Shown: positions 35,101-45,046 of the stretch, piece by piece | How the letters are laid out: each line of letters starts with the position of its first letter | Position numbering within the stretch: position 1 is the stretch's first letter | From: Liriodendron chinense | Taxonomy: Eukaryota; Streptophyta; Magnoliopsida; Magnoliales; Magnoliaceae | DNA: 64,000 nucleotides | Assembly: GCA_003013855.2 (NCBI GenBank) | Contig: ML058387.1 | Span: 3,224,001 to 3,288,000 of the forward strand | Reading direction: 5' to 3' | Program-made: the position numbers and the translations under genes | Notes under the pieces: model-generated | Databases searched by the model: none | Told to the model about the DNA's origin: nothing | The model's input: the letters and a program-made list of their open reading frames with translations, nothing else

Positions 35101-37736
35101 AACGGCCGTAACGGCCGTTACAGAAAAAATAGGCCGTAACAGCCGTTACGGGACCGTTACAGCCCTGTAACGGACCGTTACAGCCCGTAACGGTCCCGTA
35201 ACAGTCATGTAACGGTCCCGTAACGGTCATGTAACTGTTTTCTTCAGAAAATAAAAAGGGGCCATATCGGCCGATACGAGGTCCGTAACGGCCGTTACGG
35301 CCCGTATCGTAACGGTAACGGTGGTGGCCGTTACGGCCACCGTTACCGTTATGGAACACCATGCTACTAAGCTGATTTTCATTACCTTGGCATTGAGGAT
35401 AATGACTGTAACATGCATGTGGTTTTGTGAGTCACAACATAAGAAATTTCGCTGATCTTCATAGATCAGCAGTGATTGCTTCGGGGTTAGGTTATATTTG
35501 GCAAAACTTAGGATCACACCAAGATTCTCTTGGCACTCATTTCCATAAGACCTGAAGAAACCTAAATTTCGGAAATTTTCAGTTGTTGGTGAATTACAAG
35601 GCATCCATCCCATTTGAGGGAGTTCACATCCCAGGTAGACGGGTTGCTCCACTTTGCTTCCATTTGCATCTGCAGAAGAGGCCGTAAAAAGGATGCATGA
35701 TCACTAAATCTTGTTTGGTGATGAGAATGTGACCTCCCACATTCCCCCCCCCCTTTCCTGAGAGAGCAATTTCATTTCTATGATGGAAAGAGATAAATCA
35801 AGCTAAAGGAAAATAATTTCCAAGAAACAAGGAGCAATGATGGTATCTCTCTTCCTAATGAATCTGCCATTGAATTTGCTTCTCTCCCAACACGAGCAAA
35901 TGAAATCTTTAGCCAGGCAGCGGGTGATGGATCACATAAACAACAAAAGAGAGTTCCATGGTTCACCTCTTCCTTTTTGGGCAAAGGAGATGCATTTGAA
36001 CAATCTTCTTCTGCAACTATCAAACAGGAGCGTTTGATATGCACCACACTTTTGAAGCTGATTTAGCAATATGCTCAAATGGCATCTCAATGGGTTGTGC
36101 TTGTATGTTGCTTAAGTGGTCATGGAATGGCATATGATGTTTCTATATTTATTAGTATCACCTACATAAATTGTCCAAGCATGTTGTTAGGGATTCACTT
36201 TACGCAATATTACCTTGCATTTTGTACATTTTGTACTTTTTAATGCATCTCCGAGTATTATTTCTACTTCACGTGTCAGTTGCTTTAGTGGTCATGGAAT
36301 GGCGTGGGATGTGGTTTAAAGGGAAGAAAAGAAGAGGAAAAGAACATATTTGCCCTTCAAAAAAAAAAAGAGAGAAAAAAGAAAAGGAAAAGAACGTATT
36401 TTTGCACGACCACACAATTCAAAGATGTTGATTTTAGGTAAGGTGTTCCATAATAGTAATGGTGGCCATAACGGCGACCACTGTTGCCTTTACGATAAGG
36501 GCTGTAACGGCCATTATGGCCCTGTAATCGACTGTTATGGTCTCTCTCGAAAAATAAATAAATAAATAAATAATTCGTAAAGCTTGTATCGGCCCCATGA
36601 TGGACCGTTATGGCCCTTTACGAGGGTGTAATGGGCCGTTACAGGTCCTTTTTTCCATAACCGCCGTTACCACCCCATAATGTGTAACAGTTGCCACCAT
36701 TACCTTTACGCAACGGCGTTTACGGCCCTGTAAAGGCCGTTACGGCACACCATGATTTTAGGGTTCTTCTTTTGCAATAGAATGTTTTCTCCTAAACTCA
36801 CAAAATTATCATTGGTCCAATCTGATTCTCCTGCAGAGGGAGAAAACCCCAAAAGATCAACATCTTTGAGTTGTGTGGGTTGTGCAAAATCCATTAACTC
36901 CCTTTTTTTTTCCTCTTTCACATCCTATTCCATGGGAAAACTTCCAATCCTTCTGGTTTCTGCAAATCGACTCTTTAGAGCTGAAGGCCTTGCCATGTCT
37001 TTTTAGGGTTTTGTTAATCTTCACCATGATGTCGAAGAACATTGTCCTTTACCAATCCTCATTACTGACTGTGCTTGTTAATGCATGCTGTCTGCTGGAA
37101 TGGCCACCTTTTGGATGGGCCAATGCCCAGAATCAATGCTTGAACCATGCAAGAAGTCGCCTACAAGGCCTGTTAAGTGGACAACCAATACAATTCGAGC
37201 CACTTCAAACCTTTTAGGTTTAAAATTCAACTGTCCAATAATTGGGGGAACTTTTTGCATGTTTTGGACCATCCAATCAGTTGGGGTTTTAGGAGTGCCC
37301 TCTTCAATTGGTGATAGTTCTAATGTTCAGCTTGGATCTATGTGAACACAGTTGATGAGAGTCCTTGAAGGTTAACAAGACCCTTTCTCTTTTTCTTTTC
37401 CTCTTTTCTCTTTGCTTTTTTTCTTTCTTTTTTCTTTTAGTCATTCTAAGATAGCTAAGGCTCTGATATGATTTGTAGTGGGCCATTCTTTTCCTATCAA
37501 GAGGTCACTAAATATTTTCAACCTGGCAGGTGAGGAGCCCCTTGAGTTATTAGCAGAGCCCTCTGCAATCAATGGCTTCGACATTGATCTGCAGAATCCA
37601 TCTGTAAGTATGCCTTTGGGTGTGTGCGCGGGTGCAGGTGCCTTTGTATGCGTATCTCACAATGCTTGCAATGTTATTGCAGGACGTGATCTGCTGTTTG
37701 GAATGGGAAACCATAGTCTTCATAATGAGACCATAA
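25498..37736 (+). CDS. NUP43: Nucleoporin NUP43, WD40-repeat subunit of the nuclear pore outer ring (5 exons)
   Basis: NUP43 is a beta-propeller subunit of the NUP107-160 (Y) complex, the outer-ring scaffold of the nuclear pore. I recognise the protein by family resemblance. Exons are 25498-26105, 29893-29962, 33845-34079, 37530-37603 and 37683-37736; all introns are GT-AG and the phases join to give 346 residues, close to the roughly 350-360 expected for plant NUP43. Visible WD-type blades include H115-V145 with a GEDGRVNLVRV strand, Y164-K191 with GGLGHSVQWWDQRK, and residues 211-241 with IVHSIDIHPSRKH then GGSSGTVFAWDLRW, the last spread over exons 2 and 3. The C-terminus has INGFDIDLQNPS followed by DVICCLEWETIVF, a hallmark ending of plant NUP43. 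The start codon is the first ATG after a TATA box and CT-rich leader. The first three introns (3,787, 3,882 and 3,450 bp) are packed with MITEs and LINE pieces; the last is only 79 bp. I see no frameshift or premature stop, so the gene is probably functional. Confidence 0.93.
26640..27080. mobile_element. Two half fold-back elements in intron 1
   Basis: 26640-26895 ends in a right-hand arm (ATGGTGGGGCCCATAGAGCT). 26905-27080 begins with a left-hand arm (GTGGGTCCCACTATGATG, then CATCCACGCCGTCCATCC). They probably derive from two insertions. Confidence 0.5.
27282..27342. repeat. 30-bp direct duplication
   Basis: TTTTTGCATCCTTCTCCTGT plus AAGAAAGTTA occurs twice in tandem in NUP43 intron 1. Confidence 0.9.
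28385..28640 (-). mobile_element. LINE (L1-type) 3' end fragment, antisense to NUP43
   Basis: The minus strand reads WRIALMAVFWAIWLERKN, then HWFCNLRGAAAGVSSRVA and LYIRE, a typical end of plant L1 ORF2. It is followed by a GCCTTTGGCCTTATTAAT tail near 28400. The 5' part is absent. Confidence 0.8.
29893..29962 (+). CDS. NUP43: NUP43 exon 2
   Basis: 70 bp between acceptor CTGCAG and donor GTAAGATG. It completes W203 and encodes TQGSTSGIVHSIDIHPSRKH and then VCV. It is too short to be found as an ORF; it was identified from the phase and the conserved IVHSIDIHPSRKH motif. Confidence 0.92.
31085..31560 (-). mobile_element. LINE RNase H-region fragment, antisense to NUP43
   Basis: On the minus strand an open stretch at about 31330-31535 (RRLFEDDELFEQRITENI..) is followed by a frame ending in GEDCIPDALL, similar to the RE-N-x-ADALA end of plant LINE RNase H. 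It is broken by stops and at least one frame change. Recognition is by pattern, so the class is likely but not certain. Confidence 0.5.
31619..31890. mobile_element. GTAACG-rich MITE, copy 1 (oldest looking)
   Basis: Inverted ends AAGGTATTTC and GGAATGCCTT. The flanks TCTCTTGGT (31610-31618) and GCTCTTGAT (31891-31899) match at 7 of 9. Most GTAACGG motifs have changed to GTAATGG, as expected from CpG decay. Confidence 0.7.
32700..33075 (-). mobile_element. LINE reverse-transcriptase C-terminal fragment, antisense to NUP43
   Basis: The minus strand encodes VWEAISFSLGSDDRIHFWDN and then IWVGGHTLRSDFPNLAALC, the zinc-binding RT region of plant LINEs. It is preceded by a piece resembling ALWRSIIKGKYG with a stop between them. 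A fragment only. Confidence 0.82.
33845..34079 (+). CDS. NUP43: NUP43 exon 3
   Basis: 235 bp, acceptor TTTTGAAG, donor GTACATTC. Encodes residues 227-304 including GGSSGTVFAWDLRW, then SEVWEVQYDSF and ILPVMMCSEDGILAVLEK, characteristic of the last propeller blades. A longer apparent frame from 33815 and past 34079 is intron read-through. Confidence 0.93.
34190..34310 (+). mobile_element. Possible tRNA-derived SINE-like fragment
   Basis: GGGGTTCAATACC near 34258 resembles a pol III B box, about 55 bases after GTCCTCGTTAGATGAGC, and an A-rich tail follows at 34288. There is no clear A box or target duplication. Confidence 0.25.
35066..35362. mobile_element. GTAACG-rich MITE, copy 2 (youngest looking)
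   Basis: About twenty CGTTAC/GTAACG words in 300 bp, mostly with intact CpG. Flanked by CCTACTAGG (35057-35065) and GCTACTAAG (35363-35371), 7 of 9 identical. The left terminus is eroded; the right reads ATGGAACACCATG. Confidence 0.75.
35765..36050 (-). mobile_element. LINE RNase H C-terminal fragment, antisense to NUP43
   Basis: The minus strand encodes WLKISFARVGREANSMADSL ahead of a hydrophobic end SFSLIYLFPS. The H/R-V-x-REAN-x-x-AD-L pattern is the last motif of plant LINE RNase H. Confidence 0.75.
36439..36753. mobile_element. GTAACG-rich MITE, copy 3
   Basis: Left AAGGTGTTCCATAAT and right CCGTTACGGCACACCAT are inverted. Flanked by identical GATTTTAGG at 36430-36438 and 36754-36762, a 9-bp target duplication of the Mutator type. 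An (AAAT)n run lies inside near 36553. Confidence 0.82.
37530..37603 (+). CDS. NUP43: NUP43 exon 4
   Basis: 74 bp, acceptor CCTGGCAG, donor GTAAGTAT. Completes G305 and encodes EEPLELLAEPSAINGFDI and then DLQNPS. It ends in phase 0. Confidence 0.92.
37683..37736 (+). CDS. NUP43: NUP43 exon 5 and stop
   Basis: 54 bp after acceptor TTATTGCAG. Encodes DVICCLEWETIVFIMRP and stops with TAA at 37734-37736. The preceding intron is only 79 bp. Confidence 0.92.
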   Translation, partial: DVICCLEWETIVFIMRP

Positions 37737-38757
37737 TGTAAAAAACTGGAACTGGTTTTTTCATGGAAGCAGTACGTTGGGTCCAAGGGCATCATTTGCT
37801 GCAAGTCATCCACCATAAGCATGGCATGCCATCCCAAATCATGGCGCTCATCGAGGATGTGGCGTGGAGTGAAAATCACACTGCTTAGATGATTGCTGCC
37901 GTCTGACTGCTTACATTTTCTTTATAACCTTCAGATTCATGGCCGCAATCTGGACCGTGTGATTCTTGGTTGATGCTCGAGTCATGTCAGTGCCCACAAT
38001 GTGGCATATCTTGATTGGCCTGCATGTGTGCTACATAAAAGGCAGGTTTCAAGCAACTTTGTGAGCTTCAACTTGTCGGATTTCAGCCTTTCCGTGTATG
38101 AATCTACACCTCCGTGCAATCTGCATTTGATGTATTTGCAAGAACAGCGAAGTATTTGGGTTCATTGATTTCAACTGCCTAGATATGATCCCCTACCTTG
38201 GGACACGTATTGTATTCTTGGGTTCTTAGTTTGCACAAGCAGGGCCATGGTTGTAGAGGAACATGGGCCGGAAGACCCGAGCCATCTAATTTTTGGCCCC
38301 CCTTTTTTGTCGTGAATGTGTTCAATTGCTGGTATGGTCTGGGGCAATCCAGATTTCCATGGGGCTTGATCTTTGAAGCCCACGCAAACCTTCTTTGGGT
38401 ACCTTACAGCAGTCTGCATCATACTTGCTGTATGTGTTGATTTGCTACCTTAAAATGTGGCCTCTTTCTTTTTGTATGGATGATCTTAACCATTCGAGCT
38501 GGTGACCATAAAATGGGTGGATAAATGAAAATGATTAATCAATCCCATGAAATTAAATAGTTTCCAACCAGTTAGATTCACAATGTATGATCCAGTCCAC
38601 GGCGGAGTTGCATTTTTTATGGTCGTGGACTAGTCTGCAGATGAGTCGCCGCAATGGTTTTCTTGTGGGCTCATCACAGCTATGTTTTTTTTTGCTATTG
38701 TGGTTTGGACTTGGGGTTGAGCTCTAGGCCCATGGCTGGTCCTTGACATCACAACAG
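37737..38757 (+). other. NUP43 3' flank, probably including the 3' UTR
   Basis: No recognised element or coding frame. I could not place a poly(A) signal with confidence. Confidence 0.5.
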
Positions 38758-38760
38758 TAA

Positions 38761-39410
38761 TGGCCCGTTTGGCACCATGGATTTGAGGAGAAGTGAGGAG
38801 AAGTGGATTCCATGATATGAATTCTCACCGATTCCACTTCTTATCAATTCCAGATTTTCTGTTTGGCAGCCAAGATTTGAGAGAAATCAAACATGAAGGA
38901 ATGGACGGTGTAAATTTTAATCCCACCGTATGCCTACCGTATTAGCCTCGATTTTTAAATCCATGCCATTCATCCATTTTTACATATCATTTTATGCCAA
39001 GATCCAAAAAATAAAGCAAATCCACATCTAAAGTGGACCATAAAACAAGAAAAAATGGAGAGTGAGACCTTTATGATGCACAAAAGTCTTCGATTAAACT
39101 GAAATTTGTGTGGTCCCTTCATCCCGGTCCTTGTGACCTTATCAACAAGTTGGATGGAAAATGTACATCATGTTGGGTCCCATAGTTAGGGACATATTAT
39201 GGTGGGTCCCACGTTGGGAAGGATTTCTCTTCAAATCCCACCTTTTTTTTGAGGATTTGAAAAAGGGCTAAAAGTGCCTTTTTGAGTTCTCTGGATTCCA
39301 CTCAAATCCACTTCTCTTCAAATCCATGGTGCCAAACATAATAAAGCAACCAGTTTCTCCTCCTTTCCCTCACTTTCTCCTGGAATCCAGGGTGTAAACC
39401 GACAATGTTG
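38761..39410. mobile_element. PIF/Harbinger MITE, copy 2
   Basis: Near-colinear with 6131-6765, starting with the same 16 bases after TAA (38758-38760). The right terminus has decayed (GGAATCCAGGGTGTAAACC instead of the inverted end), so the end is approximate. It lies about 1 kb downstream of NUP43. Confidence 0.85.
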
Positions 39411-42400
39411 ATGGGCCCTGGTCACAGCAGCAATGAATGGCAATTGGCCCCCATTTCTTAAAAAGTCTTACATTGCTTTTGCTTTATGTTCCTTTTTAAT
39501 AATTATGATAAAACGGTGGGAAGATGAGAGATTATGGTAGCTATGATGTGATGATGATGAAAAAACTCCCCACAAAAAATCACTCAAAAGTACTGCACCT
39601 TGAATCGACTAGATTGACTGTTCATATGGTGAGCCCTGACATGTGGGGTCCACAAGTTAAAAATCACCCTCACATCAAGAATGCTAGTTGAACAAGCACA
39701 AGGCTTTTCTTATTAAATGTGGACTTTTGCTTACCTTGTCCTCTTAGTGTCTGTTTCTAGGCCACTGATCAGGTAGCTAGGGTGGACCAATCAGCATGTT
39801 TTTTCAATCTGGTGGGCCTCCATAGTAGGATCTCCATGATGAATAGACTGATCTTGTTTTGTCATTTTAGTTGTTTGGTATTGGGTACGTGTTTGGATGG
39901 AATCTACATTGCGGATGGGCTCGAAATGTGGACGCGGTTTGGCTGGTGACCCTGCCACAGCCAATGGCTAGTGGTTGGTGCTATGTGGGCCCTGCCATGA
40001 TGTATGCGTTTTTCCAGATCATTTGATGGTATTGGGGAGATAGATCCAAATCTCTAGCGGACTACATCACGAGAAACACTGTTGATTGAACACTCACCAT
40101 TAAAAACTTCTTAGGGGCCACAAGTTTTGGATCAAGCTGATATTTGTTTTTTTTCCCATCATCAAGGTCTGTATGACCTAATCAACAGGTTGGATGTCAA
40201 ATAAACATTACAGTGGGCCCTAGGAGGTTTTTAATGGTGGACATTCAACCCCTACTGTTTTCCACCCAGCATCGACTTTCCCGGACTCGGCTCGAATCTC
40301 GCCGAGCTGGGTTGACTCAGTCGAGTTTTGAGTCAATTCAGCCAGTTATATAAGTATGTATGCAAAATATCTAACCCGTCCAATAGTTTGGCCCATAATA
40401 AGGATCACCTCGTGAAAAAATCAGCAAAATCCGTACATCGGTGGTGGTACTTCTCTTTTTTGTTAGCAGCCATACATTATTTTCTATGGCATGGTCTAAT
40501 GAGTGGATGAATCTGAATTCAGCATAATCATCATCATCGTGTGACCAACCAATTGGAGGGCCTGGATGTTGCATGCACATAACAGGTTGGAAGTTGTCTG
40601 CTGGTTAGACTGCAATTCATCATGCAATCTTTAGACTTGAGACCTATATATGATATTAGTTGAGGCTGAGTTCCCTTTTCTTTCGTACATGGAACTTCTC
40701 CGTTCACACCATGGCTGGTCTATCCATGCTATTGTCATGGACCATCATGGATGGACCATTGCCCCAAAATCTAAGATCCTAACCATTGAATTTTTTGTCT
40801 TTCTTCCTTAGAATGTGGTTTGTTTTTTGTAGCAACCATGTATTTGTATGCCAACAAGGGTAAGAATCTTCTAATTTGGAAGATTTTGGGGGGGAATGGT
40901 CTATTCATGATGAAGGCCATCAGATCAATGACTTGGATAGACCAACCATGGGCTCCACATATACAAACTAAGTTCTTCCAGAATTCGAACTGGGTTCGAT
41001 CACAAGGCCGGGTTATACCTGCATCTACCACACCTACACCCATTTCAAGCCCTTAATTTGGAATAACTATCATGTAATCCGTACTTTATATTCTGATGCT
41101 AATTCCTAGATGGGCCCACATCTGATCATAAGTTTAGGTGATATTCGAGTCATGTGCAATTCATGGTGGACCCCATCTTGTTCAAAAGTCTCCCTTGATC
41201 ACAGGTGGGCTCACTTAAGCCCCACATGTTAATTCACACTATAATAATGAAAGGCTGGTTCGCAGCGATTGCGACCCGGCTATATTATAGCTAGTTGAAA
41301 AGGAAAATTGTAATACTCTTGCATTGCTATTGACAATGATAAATCTTTCAAACATTATTTAGAAATTACATATATCACATCCAATTAATGTAAATTGAAC
41401 TGTCCAAATTATGGTCTTCTGTGACCAAAAGTCGCCTTGTTTGATTATCTACAGTCCGATTGGTGGACATTTATTGGACGGTTAATAAATGAAAAATGTC
41501 TATAGGTCAAAGGTTAGGATTGTTCAACCAATCTGAGTTTGGGAATTTGACTTAGTAACAGTGGGTTTCTTAATTTAATAATCTTCTTAGTTTTGAGTTG
41601 ATGTATGCCAGGTTTATGATTTCCTGCATATCAAGTGTCATAGTCTGCCAGAGTATCAAGTAACTCAAGGTGTCCGTAAAAATAACATGCGGTTTAGAGT
41701 ACTGACAGAAGAAATTGAGTGGTAGAAATAGCTTGTGGATGAACATGGAGGGGCCCAAATGAGAGCCACGTGAGAAAATAGGCAAGTGTAGAAAAGTCAA
41801 TAAAGGAATAAAGGATCCAGATGTGATATAATACAAAAATGATTTGCTAGTACTCCCGAAATTTCCGTACAATCTGTCTGGCGTGCTCTGTTTGGTGGGC
41901 CAAAAGTTCTAATCCACATTGATCCCACAAATCTAACCATTGTTCCCCACTTTATTCTATTATGCTAACCATGGCCCATTTTGGCTTTTGATACGAATTT
42001 AACGGTGGGGATCATTCCCCTGTGTGATTTTATACCGTATATCTTTTTTATGTTTAATTTTTTATGCGATTTTATACCGTAGGTCTTTTCTATGTCCAAT
42101 TTTCGACGCGATTTTATACCGTGAGTCTTTTTTATGTACAATTTTTGACAGGTGTTAGTTGTTAGACCTTTCTTACGAGTGAATCAATGTGACCATGCAT
42201 ATCCCAAGAGATATGGTAAATGATTCCATGATAAGCAAGACATGACTCCTTCCCACGATTGATTATTTCTTGGTGACTCCACTCCTAAATTAGGAAGAAG
42301 TGGGGGACATTTCATATCAATTGTTTGTGGAAAGAAAATCCGATTGCTCATTTCATTCAAAGTCTAATGTGATCAATAAATTGGAAAACTACTAATATTT

Positions 42401-44773
42401 TGTTTTTAGGAGATTGTCAATGTTATATTTAATGTGACAAAATACCTACATATAATAAGTGCAAGTAAAACCACAAAAGAAGAGACATGATACAAGAGGC
42501 GCCAGGATTTATGAAGTTTGGTAACATACCTATGTCTATGAGTATTAAAATAAAGCTTTTTTTTTCTATTAAATAAAAGAAATCAAGAGTACGAGGCTTA
42601 CATTTCTCTCTTACTCTCTCGTAGTATAAGAAATCTCTCACTATGGAAAACTAGAGTAACATTCCCTCTCTCTACATGTCTTTTCCCTTTTATAGAAAAT
42701 CCACTCCAAGAACGAAGCCCACATCATATGTAAGTAAGATCATTATATAATAAAATAGGAGTTAAGAGATGGGAACATTTTCTATTAAGGAAATGCTTAC
42801 ACTCGTTGTTAGTAGTACTTGTGTCCAATCAGTGTATTTCGATGGTTTGGATGAATTATGATAAGCAAATGGTGGGGCTCATAGAAATATGATTATACAT
42901 ATACTTTCATATGGCTCTATTATATCATATACTCTTATATGTTAAGAGTCGAGGATTACATAGACTCTCCTTTGTATGGATGTTGTGGAGATGGTACATG
43001 GCAGAGAGTTTGTTGATGGATAAGATTCCACCACTACCTGTGCATCTTTTATATATGTTATTTTTTTTCTCTGACTCTCCTTATGAATGTGCACATATGG
43101 CTATTCCATCGACGAGTGCACTTAGGTGAGGAAGATGAGGAAGATTTAACTCTTAAGTCATCTTCTTCAAGCTTCAACTGTTAGCATCAATTGCAACGTA
43201 TGGTGATTCTAAGTAAAACAATTATAGACATATGGTATAAAAAAGGGCATCATATATATTTTCGAAAAAGAAATATGTATGTTTTTCGTTATTTAGTTTT
43301 AAATAACCGTCTTTGAATCAAAATCTATTTATTTTTTTTCACTCAAACCAATTTAAATCAATGTTGAACGAGCAATTAGGATCAGACAATTTTTCCGTTG
43401 ATCAAAATCAAATCGCGATATATCTAAAAGATTGGGTTGCAATTTTTAATGGTTTCCTTAATCCATGCTAATCGTGGATTTGGCGTATGCCGCATCTATG
43501 TTTGGTCGTAAGTAAGATCCCAATAGGATTCATGGCGGGTTTAAATCTCTGCTTGGATTATTATTTTATTTTGACATTGGTCTTGTCGTTTACTTCTTCT
43601 ATCAATGATCAAAACTACTAGATGGTAAGTGACTTTTTTTATCTTTATTATGTTTCTATTGTAATTGTTCATATGTTTAAGGACAATATCTTTCTTTATT
43701 AAAAAATTAATAATGTAAGTTAATTTGCATCATTGTTGCTTGTCAATTTAGATATGGTAGAGGCGGTGAGATGTTATAAGATATGTGCAGCTCATATATA
43801 AAATACGACCATATAGGTCAAGATAATTTTTTTTATTAAGGGTGGTATCCCTAGTTGATATCTGTCTTCATGATAGAGATGGAAGTCACAATAAGTGCTT
43901 ATGATTTTAACAAACAGTAAATTCATCCTGATTATAGAGTGACACAGTCCATTGTACTTCAAATGATGAATGATCATATTAGATTGTATTTCTTTTCTGA
44001 TACAATTTCTGACTCCTCTTGGGTTTGGGAAGTGAGTCTCCAATTTTGGGCTCATATCTGATAGTCTCCCGGATAATTTTTTTAATGAGGCCTTCAGTGT
44101 AGATGTGTTGTAATTAGTTGCTCTTTGAATAGTTATCACTGCTTGATCATAAGGTGTTCTTCAACCATGCAATCTCTTTGTAACATGGGTTTTAATGACC
44201 ATTGTCCATTCTGATAGATCATTTATGTGGAGTCTAATCCAAATTACAAATTCAATTTGAAGGATTGCGATAGAATTGTTTATAATCTTGATCCACTAGG
44301 TAATGATTGTGTTTCTACTATTATTCTATATTATAGTCATGATTTTATTAAATCAATGTGATTGGATTGGATTAAAATGTTAAAAGTGGGACCATGTTCT
44401 TAATTAGTTATGGGGATTGAATTATTTACACGTCATTCATATTATCGTCATTCAATAGAGCATGGTGTTGAAATTTTTAGGCATAGATATAACTATTATT
44501 ATTATTGTTGTAGTCATTATGATAAATCTGGTACCTTGTTATTTTTCAAGCCACTTAAGTTTATACTAATCCATTGATTAAAATAATTTAGCTTACAAAT
44601 TATATATATTGCATTGTTGTAGTGAGACCATTTTATTAAATATGATAAAACTAAACTAAGGAAGCAATAACTTGCTAGACAACGTAATATACATAGATTA
44701 TAGTTGCCCACATAGCTTAATTAATCTATTTTGGTTTAAAGACTTGAAGAATTCTCTAGCATTGTGTTGTGCT
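39411..44773. other. Intergenic sequence without a recognised gene
   Basis: Contains a half fold-back element at about 39945-40262 and a triplicated 45-bp repeat at 42034. The remaining frames (up to 115 codons, for example minus strand 43792-44139) have no recognisable domain and lie in AT-rich DNA. Confidence 0.6.
42025..42150. repeat. Three tandem copies of a ~45-bp unit
   Basis: GATTTTATACCGTAGGTCTT followed by a TTTATGTCCAATTTTTGA-like tail, three times in a row. Confidence 0.9.
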
Positions 44774-45043
44774 TGTTGGAGGTGTCAGTAAACCCCCTGA
44801 TATACATTGTTCTGTAGTTCCCTAACAGCTCGAGCTTTTAGCGCAACCGGTCAGTAACATGGTATTAGAGCAGGACGTCCGGTGTTCAAGTCCTGGGGTT
44901 TGCAAAATTCGGTATTATAGGGCATCCGGTATTGTATCAGCCCAGAGTATCACGTGCGGGGCCAGTATACCGCCCGCACATGAGGGGAGGTGTTGGAGGT
45001 GTCAGCAAACCCCTTGATATACATTGTTCTGTAGTTCCCTAAC
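44774..45043 (+). mobile_element. TRIM (miniature LTR retrotransposon)
   Basis: Short terminal direct repeats TGTTGGAGGTGTCAG..CCCTAACA at 44774-44826 and 44991-45043 enclose a tRNA-Met-type primer site TGGTATTAGAGC (44860-44871) and a purine-rich TGAGGGGAGG tract directly before the second repeat. About 270 bp, no coding capacity. The primer site lies 33 bp inside, so the 5' LTR may instead run to 44859. No clear target duplication. Confidence 0.75.
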
Positions 45044-45046
45044 AGC

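Larger units (their letters stand above)
34080..37529 (+). other. NUP43 intron 3 (repeat-rich)
   Basis: 3,450 bp. It contains two GTAACG-type MITEs (35066-35362 and 36439-36753), an antisense LINE RNase H end (35765-36050) and a possible SINE-like piece (34190-34310). A CT-rich tract at 37380-37440 precedes the acceptor region. Confidence 0.85.

Noticed and set aside
37478..37741. 87-codon frame spanning NUP43 exons 4 and 5
   Set aside because: It reads through the 79-bp intron in a different frame from exon 5; the spliced frame ends in the conserved C-terminus.
43792..44139. 115-codon minus-strand frame
   Set aside because: AT-rich, no domain, no splice context or homology I can recognise.
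44836..44905. tRNA gene near TTTTAGCGCAACCGGTCAG
   Set aside because: No acceptor stem or cloverleaf pairing; the features fit a TRIM primer site and internal sequence.
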